64,000 bases of DNA from Sipunculus nudus. Taxonomy: Eukaryota > Annelida > Sipuncula > Golfingiida > Sipunculidae. The notes beneath the pieces were generated by a model. It saw only the letters and a program-made list of their open reading frames with translations, had not been told where the DNA came from and ran no database searches. Positions 13,901 to 22,900 of this stretch are shown here, one piece after another. Where the stretch lies: contig CM049317.1 in assembly GCA_026874595.1 (NCBI GenBank), positions 47,518,401 through 47,582,400 on the forward strand, in the 5' to 3' direction. Numbering within the stretch: position 1 is the first letter of the stretch; the number at the start of each line of letters is the position of its first letter. The position numbers and the translations under genes are program-made.

Positions 13901-16900
13901 GAAGAAGGAAGAGAAGGAAAGACAAAAGAAGGAGGAAGAAAAACAAAAAGAAAAGGAGAGAATACAGATGGGGAAGAACATGGGACGTTTACGGCAGAAT
14001 CGGGAGGAGATGGAAGCCCGGGAGGCCAAGGAACAGATGAAGAAAGATCGTGAAGAGGAGAAGAAAGCGAGAGAAAGAGTGAGGGAACAGATTGCCAGGG
14101 ACAGGCAAGTAAAGAAAATGCCAAATTAAACCACAGGGCTTACAGAATATTGACAGTGGATGAGTAGAAATTGGGAAATGATATACAATGTAAGGTGAAA
14201 TCTCACTAGCAAGACCACCTTTGGGACCAGGAAAAGTGGTCATGTAAGCGGGAGGATTTTATGATGATTTACATTACTCTGTGACCAGAAAAAGTTGTCT
14301 TACAGGGGGTGGTCATCATGGCAGGGTGGTTGTCTTACAAGGGGTGGTCATCATGGCAGGGTGGTTGTCTTACAAGGGGTGGTCATCATGGCAGGGTGGT
14401 TGTCTTACAAGGGGTGGTCATCATGGCAGGGTGGTTGTCTTACAAGGGATGGTCATCATGGCAGGGTGGTTGTCTTACAAGGGGTGGTCATCATGGCAGG
14501 GTGGTTGTCTTACAAGGGGTGATCATCATGGCAGGGTGGTTGTCTTACAAGGGGTGGTCATCATGGCAGGGTGGTTGTCTTACAAGGGATGGTCATCATG
14601 GCAGGGTGGTTGTCTTACAAGGGGTGGTCATCATGGCAGGGTGGTTGTCTTACAAGGGGTGGTCATCATGGCAGGGTGGTTGTCTTACAAGGGGTGGTCA
14701 TCATGGCAGGGTGGTTGTCTTACAAGGGGTGGTCATCATGGCAGGGTGGTTGTCTTACAAGGGGTGGTCATCATGGCAGGGTGGTTGTCTTACAAGGGGT
14801 GATCATCATGGCTGGGTGGTTGTCTTACAAGGGGTGATCATCATGGCAGGGTGGTTGTCTTACAAGGGGTGGTCATCATGGCAGGGTGGTTGTCTTACAA
14901 GGGGTGGTCATCATGGCAGGGTGGTTGTCTTACAAGGGGTGGTCATCATGGCAGGGTGGTTGTCTTACAAGGGGTGGTCATCATGGCAGGGTGGTTGTCT
15001 TACAAGGGATGGTCATCATGGCAGGGTGGTTGTCTTACAAGGGGTGGTCATTATGGCAGGGTGGTTGTCAGGAGAGATTTTACTGTAAATGAAAATACAG
15101 CTTGAGAGGGCATGAACCTGTTTCAAGGAAATGAAGCAAAAATAAATAGATAAATATTGCAGAACTCTAAATGCTTTAAGAGTTTACTGGGTATGCTCTG
15201 GTATATGAATACACTAAGGATTGGGTAAAGTGGCCCAGGATAGAGTAATTCTATCAGCAAATCTCCAGAGGTAGACAGGTAAATAAGATATGTGGAAATA
15301 CTGAGGCTGTCAACTTTAACCTCAGGAAATTAAGTTAGGTGGCTGTAGCAGGACTCAAACGCCAGAAGTTCAGGTCTGGGCCTGAGGTGAGATTTTTTGG
15401 TCAGCCCCCACCAAGGATGAGCACTCTGCATGATAAATTTGAAGGTTGTGTCCCACAGCCATGCATCACAATTACAAGAATACCATTTATCTTAATTAGG
15501 GAAGTTTGTTCTTGGCAATAGTGTCAGAGCTGGATAATGCAGAGTGCCAGATTAGGACCTAAAAATATAATGGAGGGAATTCTGCAGTCAAGGATTATGC
15601 CCACTTATGCAAAATGCCAGATTATCAAATGCCAGATTAAAGAGATTCAACTGTACATTTTAGTTTGTTTACAATGAATTCCCACATTCAGTAATAAAAC
15701 ATTGTTTTGTTTACAGGGCTGAGAGATCAGCAAAGTTCCAGAAGGAAAAGGAGGATCGTGAGAAAGCACGTCAGTCAGCAGCTGAAGCCAAGGCTGCAGC
15801 CCAGCAGGAAGCTGATGCACAGGCTGCTAGGGTCAGAAGGTTAGTCTCCCATCCCGAGCAGTATATGTGGAACTGTTCAAATAATGGTCAGCCCTGTGCA
15901 TGATAACTGTAATAAAAGTAGTAAAACCTTCATGAATTTTCAGCATTAGACATACTCTCTGAAGTTATTGCATAGCCAAAGTTATAAATTAATCATGTCT
16001 CTTAAATTTGGGTGCATTATATGCATTTTCCTGTATCTTTCTGAGAATGAATGACTTTTTTTTCTGGATTGTACCACATCTATATTATAGTTGCTTGTGG
16101 TACCAATGGACTTTATTCACTTAATTCCTCTGTGGCCACGCCTCAGAAAGGCCAATTTTCACCTTAAACTGTTTGGAATGGTACCTAGTGTGTCCTAAGG
16201 GGAAGGGGGGAGTCATCATTTCCCATACTTTCCAATAAAAGATTGACATTCACTCAAAGGGGTTATTGCAGTGCCATCTGTCAAACACTTTTTGAACTAT
16301 ACAAGAAACAGTAATATGCTGGTAATTATTTTTTAAATAATTCCAACCTGAATGGAATGTGTCCAGATCTATAGCAGTGGTTATTTCCCAGACCTTTTAT
16401 CATTTGTAGAAATTACTGCACTTGTAAATATTATAATTTCATGGTGCTGCATTGCATTGCACATAGAGAGTGTATTTCAAACCTTAAAGGGACATAATCA
16501 GGAGCAATGCTATGACTCTTTTTTTCATATTATCAGTTCAATATTGCTTATGCAAAAGTTCCCATGCAAAACCATCTCAGCACACAATCTCTTTCCTCCC
16601 CTTCTGTTCCTGTACAGCTTGTTATGGTTCTGCATGTGAGTAAACATGGTCCAGTGTGTCTGTTTACCATAACAAGGCTGCTTGACTGGAGTTCTGATTT
16701 TGCAGATGCACGACAGATCCAAAGCATGAAGTAGTCCAAGCATGAATGTAAAACTCCGGATGTAAGTTTGAAAAGAAAACAGAAAACACAGTTTGCGCTA
16801 TATTTATGTTGGCGCCAGTGATTGCACTTGGTCCACGTTTTTAACACTCATGCACTGTAGTAAACCAACAGTTTCAGGACAATATTTTGGCAGAAATCAA

Positions 16901-19900
16901 TTTATTACAAAGAGAAGAAGCTATTTTTCGTGTTGATTCAACATGCTGTACGTGATTTGAGATTTGTACGTGATTTGGTCCCTTTTATTAAAGTTATGTA
17001 CTTGTAGTGTGACAGCTTGCCTTTGGTTTAAACTTCATTCTTTGTTAATGTAATGTATTTGTAGTGAGACTGCTCGTATTCAGTTCAGGCTGCCAGACGG
17101 CTCATCAATTACTCAACAGTTCCCTTCCAGCGACACTTTGGACTCTGCAAGGCAGTATCTACTTCAGGTAAATTTATCAGTATCAGACCACAGTAAACAT
17201 GCCAGCAAGCATTGTTTAATTTTGTTATGCGTGTTTTATAATGGTTAAGGCACTGGATTTGTCACCTCGAGGATGTGGGTTCCAGTCCTGCTCTTCCTCG
17301 CTAAGACTTCTCGCCAAAGTCTTTGCCATAAGAGTGAGCCCTCTCCCATCCAGGAGTGAACGGGTATTGTACCTGGATGGGTGGCTGAAAAAATGTAGAA
17401 TGGGTAACTCTATTGTATCTATGAATACATGTGTTGGGGTATACGCTCTCCCAGGAATACAGAAAAACTATAAGAATGAATAGGCATGATGGTCTGGAAG
17501 ACAAAGTGTAAACTCGCATGAGATTCTCTCTTAATGATAAAAGACATGATATGGTCAGACATCAAATATTTGGTTAATATTTAGCACAGCGGAGGCAAAG
17601 GCAACAGATGACATTAAATGAACACCTGTTTTTATAATGTAAATGATATGATTATTTCTTATCCACAGGAAATATCTAACAGGTACGGCAACCCACGTTT
17701 GACAACAACCTACCCCCGCAGAGAGTTCACAGAGGATGACATGTCACAGACTTTACTTGACCTGGAGCTGGCTCCGTCGGCTATCATCGTTGTTCTTCCT
17801 GTGAGTAAATTTACCTCTCTGGCTTAAGACCTGAGGGTCATAACTCAATATACAGTCCATGTGTCTGTTTTCATCGGGTATTTTGCAACAGTTTTCACTC
17901 AAACCCTGCTCAAGTTAGGTATCATAAGAAAATTTGAAGGTTTATATTGACTTTACCATGTTTGTTCATAATACATTGACGTGTGTTTTTTTAGCTAAGC
18001 TGACTGAAAGTCAACTGAGGTATAGGTATGGTGCTTTGTCCATCGTCTGTCCCGCCATTCATAAGCAGGGCACAAATTGTAACCACTCGACCCAGAAACT
18101 TCATCCAGTGTACATCCAGGGAGGTCAATAAAAAATCTGTAATGGAAACCTAAATTTAGTCTGACCTATATCCTCCAAGCAGAATAATTAAAAATTTGAT
18201 ACAGAACCTCCAGTATTTTAAAAGTTGCCATGAATCTTGCCTTGTTTATTGACCATGACCAGTTTTGCCAGTTCCTGAAAGCTGGTGGTCCTATCTGATT
18301 TTTTTCTAAATTTTTAGGTCAGCTGACTATAAGTCATCTGAGCTATAGTCGTGGTCCTTTGTCCGTCGTCCGTCCGGCCATCCGTCCATTAACAGGGCAC
18401 GTTTTGAAACCATTGGACCTACGAATCCAAAATTCTGCATACCATTAGATGTCCCCGAATTCTCCTACCATACCGAAAATTGGGTCATTAGGACTTTGTT
18501 CCTTCAAGATATTAAGGAAAAACCTCTGTTTTCCTTAAAAAAGCCATTGTTACACTTCAAGGTTGCCTAATATCAAAACCTCTGATCTGTTTTTGATTAT
18601 ATTTAGTATTCATATTCTTCCATACATTTTCTATGCACATACCAAAATTAATGTCAGTGTTGGGTATTATTTTGAAGTTATGGGCCCAAACATAATGCAA
18701 TATTTTTTAAAATCAGGAAATATATTTGCTCACTTAATATGAGAATTGCTGAAGCTGGAGGCTTTTTTTTCAGGAATATAACATTATTTAATCAAGATTC
18801 TATTGTTTACCCAAAATTAGATCTGAGTTATTAGCATAAATAAAAAATTAATACCTTAAATTTTGTCCAACATTGGCAATGGCACATTTTTTCCATGTAA
18901 GCACTGTTGATTTAATTTTCACAGCATATATACATAAGGATTTAATCTTTTAAAATCTGAAATATCAAAGTAATTGCTTGAAAAGAGTAGCTTTTATTCA
19001 AGTTTTCATACACCATGTCAAGTGTTGTTTACATCTAGCCCACCTAGTAGTACAGCCTTCACTTGCATTATGTAACCCACCCCAGGCAGCTAGGCTTGGC
19101 TCAGCTTGGCCACTACTAGCAGGCTTCCTCTCTGCCCTGCACTCCCCCCCCCCCCCCCCCAGTTGTGCATTAACTAGAGGAATGTTATTAATTTCCTATT
19201 TTATTTTATTCTTGGCTATGCTACATTTTAGCTTTTGTATAGTACCACCAGGGTTACAATGATTAAAGTGCACATTTAATTGTGTCCACAAAGTGGTGTA
19301 TTGCTATGAAAGTGTGGATGTTCATCAGATAAGTAATGCTTTACTTCAGAAGAGTAAAACTTCACCAGTTGTGAAATTGACTATTAATTCCAGTAATAAA
19401 TTATAGCTGAGATTGTAATTAGCATAATGATATTGTTTGTCCCTCATTGAACCAACAGTGTGTATACTTTATTTGAAAAGATGTTTTGATTTTATCAAAT
19501 TTACTGAATCTCTTATTTTATTTTGGTGAATAAAATTAAGCATGTACTGAAAACTCCAATGTGCAAAACTTTTTAATAGGGATTCAAGGAATAATCTTGT
19601 ACATGCCATGTTGTGGCATTATTTTCTTTTAAATTCAGTTTAAACATTTGATTTAAAAATAATAAAATATATGTGTATGCTTAATATGACCCAATATGAG
19701 CTACACTATGGATATATAATGATTGCAACTTAGAATTCTAATATTTTAACTTATATTTTCAGGTTTTTTTATTACAAATTTATAAAACTTGTTAATAAAA
19801 AAAAATGAATCAGATAAAAACTATTAATTGAAAAAGTGGATATGCTAAAAAATAGGCTTATATATAAACTTAAATGCATTATTCCCTTGAAAGTGAAATA

Positions 19901-22900
19901 AAGGTATTAGTCCATTCTGTCCACTTGCCTGTCCATCTGTAAATTTTTCATATGCATCACAGTATCTCAAAACTTTTACTGTTTTTCTTCATGACAGTCT
20001 TGTCAGAGTATTAGTTTGAAATCATATATTTAGAACTTTACTATAACCAAGTAGGAGGGCCCCTTTCTTCTTAACTTCTCATATGCTTATATAAATGAAA
20101 ACATTACAATAGAATATTTTTCATATTTTGCATTTGCAAAAATTCCAAACTTAAGCTGGGCCAGACATGGTGTGAATACTTTGCAAATGTATTTGAATAC
20201 GAATATGAATATTTACTCCATTATAAAATTTCTTGCATAAGAATGGGAATTCAGGTAAAAATGAAAGTATTTGAATACCAGTGCAAATACTTTCAAAATG
20301 TATTCATGAATGCATTCATGAATATATTCTATAATATTATTTTAATAATCATTTTAGTTATATTTTATTTTAAAAAATCATATGATTCTCTTATTATTTT
20401 TAATCAAAATTATATTTGGCACAGTATTTGTTATTAAATTTTAGTAAATAGTTAAACTCTTATCTTATATTTGCTGCTTACAGTTATATGGCTAAGTCAA
20501 AATCTGTATGACAATAGCACTCCATTTGTTAATAAAATAAATGCATTCAATCTCTTCCCTGTCTCCACAGAAACTATCAAAATCATACACAAGCTTAACA
20601 CCAACAACTCATAATACAGCTTATATTTATTACCACACAAAACCAGCATGTGCCTCATTTCAAAATCATATTTTTTATCATATATAACAGCTGAGCGCCA
20701 TGACCCATGGGTCCCTTGTTTACAATTTGTTTCTGTTTTTAAGACTGTCAAATGAGAGCAATTATGTCAGTATCTTTGCTGCGGTTTCATCCAGTGTCCT
20801 GAAACCTGGTGTGTTTATTGATTATGATTGGTTTCTTCAGTTCCTGAAGACTTGTCATGCCACCTGTATTTTTCTATTTTGATATTTTCCTTTATTTTGA
20901 GACTGCCAAATTATATTGATACTATCAGATTTGCAACTGTGGTTTCATCTGTGTCATGAAACCTTGTGTTGTTTATTAGGGCGCTGCTTAAATAAGCGGA
21001 TGCCCCATATTAATCGCCTTGCCCGTCCATCTGTTCATCTGTTCGTCTTCCTGTATGTCCATAAAATTTGTTTCCTGATGATGACTGTAGTTTGGATTGA
21101 CATATAGATTTCAAAGTTGACTTATATATTGCCCACCTCTAATGCAAGAAATGATTTTGGGATCATGAGGTCAAAGGTCAAGGTCACAGGAAAGATTGTG
21201 GTGATTATTTAGAAAGATTGGGGATGCATTTTAAACCAAACTTTTCATCCCAAACTTTCCATCTTGCACTCATAGCTGACCTGCCAAAAGGGGAAGAACT
21301 TGATTGAATTTGGGGGTCACAAGGTTAAAGTTCAAGGTCACAGGAGCCTTCTGTCCACATTTTAGTTTCCATATGATAACTCCAGTTTGGATTGACATAT
21401 CAGTTTCAAACTTGTCTTATATATGGCCGAGAACTAAAGTAAGAACTCTATTGACTTTGGGGTCATGAAGTCAAAGGTCAGGGTCACAGGACCCACTTCT
21501 TTAAAAAGATTGTGGATGCATTTTAAGCCAATTCTTTCATCCCAAACCTTCTGTCTTCCATGTGGCGCACCTGCCAATAGGGGAAGGTTCCTTTTGATTT
21601 TAGGGTCACTAGGTCAAAGGTCATGGTCACAGGTTCCATCCATTCACAAATTAGTTCATAGATGATAACTCCAGTTTTTTTGTAGACAGGTTGCCTTGGT
21701 AGACTGATCACAGGACCCATATTTTGAAAAAGCTCATAAACTTATCCTTATTGACAAATTTAGCTGAGCATCGAGACCCATGGGTCCCTAGTTGTTTTGA
21801 AAAGTGAAATGTTAATGAGTATAACTAACCAAGCTTGTGTATTATAACTGTTTATGTATTGCTGTGGTACCATGAGTTCCATTTATGTTTCCTGTTACAG
21901 ATAATTCATATTTATTAAGACAAGAATTGATCATTTTTAACCTGCAAATTTTAGAGGAGTTTAATCCTGTGATGTGATTTATAATCAGCAACAAGGAGTT
22001 TCAGTACTACAGGCAGTTTTAACAAAGTCTACTCAGTTCACTGTAGTGAACTAGTGTGTGCAAGCTGTAAAAATAATAATTTGTTTTGTGAGTGTTTTGA
22101 AATAAAAAAAAATCATCTTTTTCATTCCAGGGAAGTAGAGGAGCTGTGTCTAGGTCAACAGAGAACTCAAGTGGAGACGGTTTTCTCATGGTGATATTGG
22201 GTCCTTTGATAGCACTGTGGAACTTTATCTATAACTTCCTGTTTGGTGTGCCCAGCCAGCCACAGGGTTCCTACAACAGAAACAGTCCTGCAGCACAGCC
22301 ACAGGAAGGTTCCTCACAGACCAGTGACAGACAGTCAAGACCAAAATCGTAAGCTATTACATCTTACCATCTGACTTGGCTGAAGTAGGTTTTTTGCACC
22401 CTCCTTTGATGTGATGTATAATGGTATACCCATGGTCCATCCATCTGTTCATCTGTTAAGTTTTAGTGTAGCTGCAAACGTACCTGAGCTTTGATTGATT
22501 TTGATGAAACTCGCCATAACTACTTACCAACAGATTATCTTGCCTGAGTTTGATTATTGGCAAAATCCATGCAAACTTAATGAGGTCAAGGGTCACAAGG
22601 GTACATTGTGGTGTAAATGCAATAACTTACAAGGAATATGATGGATTTTGATGAAAACTCAACAGAAATATTAAGTAGTATAATATTTTAACCATGCATA
22701 TAATAGTAAAATCCATGCAAATGTAATCAGGTCAGAGGTCACCAGACTTTATGGGGCTGAGATAGATTTTGATTAAACTAATTATAAAAATAACCAATAC
22801 ATTTTTCTCACCTGAATTCCATGCTCAGCAAAATTCAGGCATATTTTATGAGGTCAAAGGTCACAAGACATACAGCTGGTGTATTAAGCACCTATGCATT

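Noticed and set aside
13684-14124. 146-aa open frame on the minus strand
   Set aside because: It is antisense to the charged coiled-coil exon 7 of UBXN4; the Ser/Pro/Leu-rich product is what the complement of Lys/Glu codons gives.
14281-15105. Long overlapping open frames (up to 259 aa)
   Set aside because: They are products of the 35-bp minisatellite, which lacks stop codons in every forward frame; no start context or similarity.
17236-17310. A functional tRNA gene
   Set aside because: A and B boxes are present, but acceptor and anticodon stems do not form; a SINE head is a better reading.
17041-22130. Cassette exon inside intron 10
   Set aside because: All open frames between exons 10 and 11 fall in HINE F and D1; none continues the UBXN4 frame or resembles protein.
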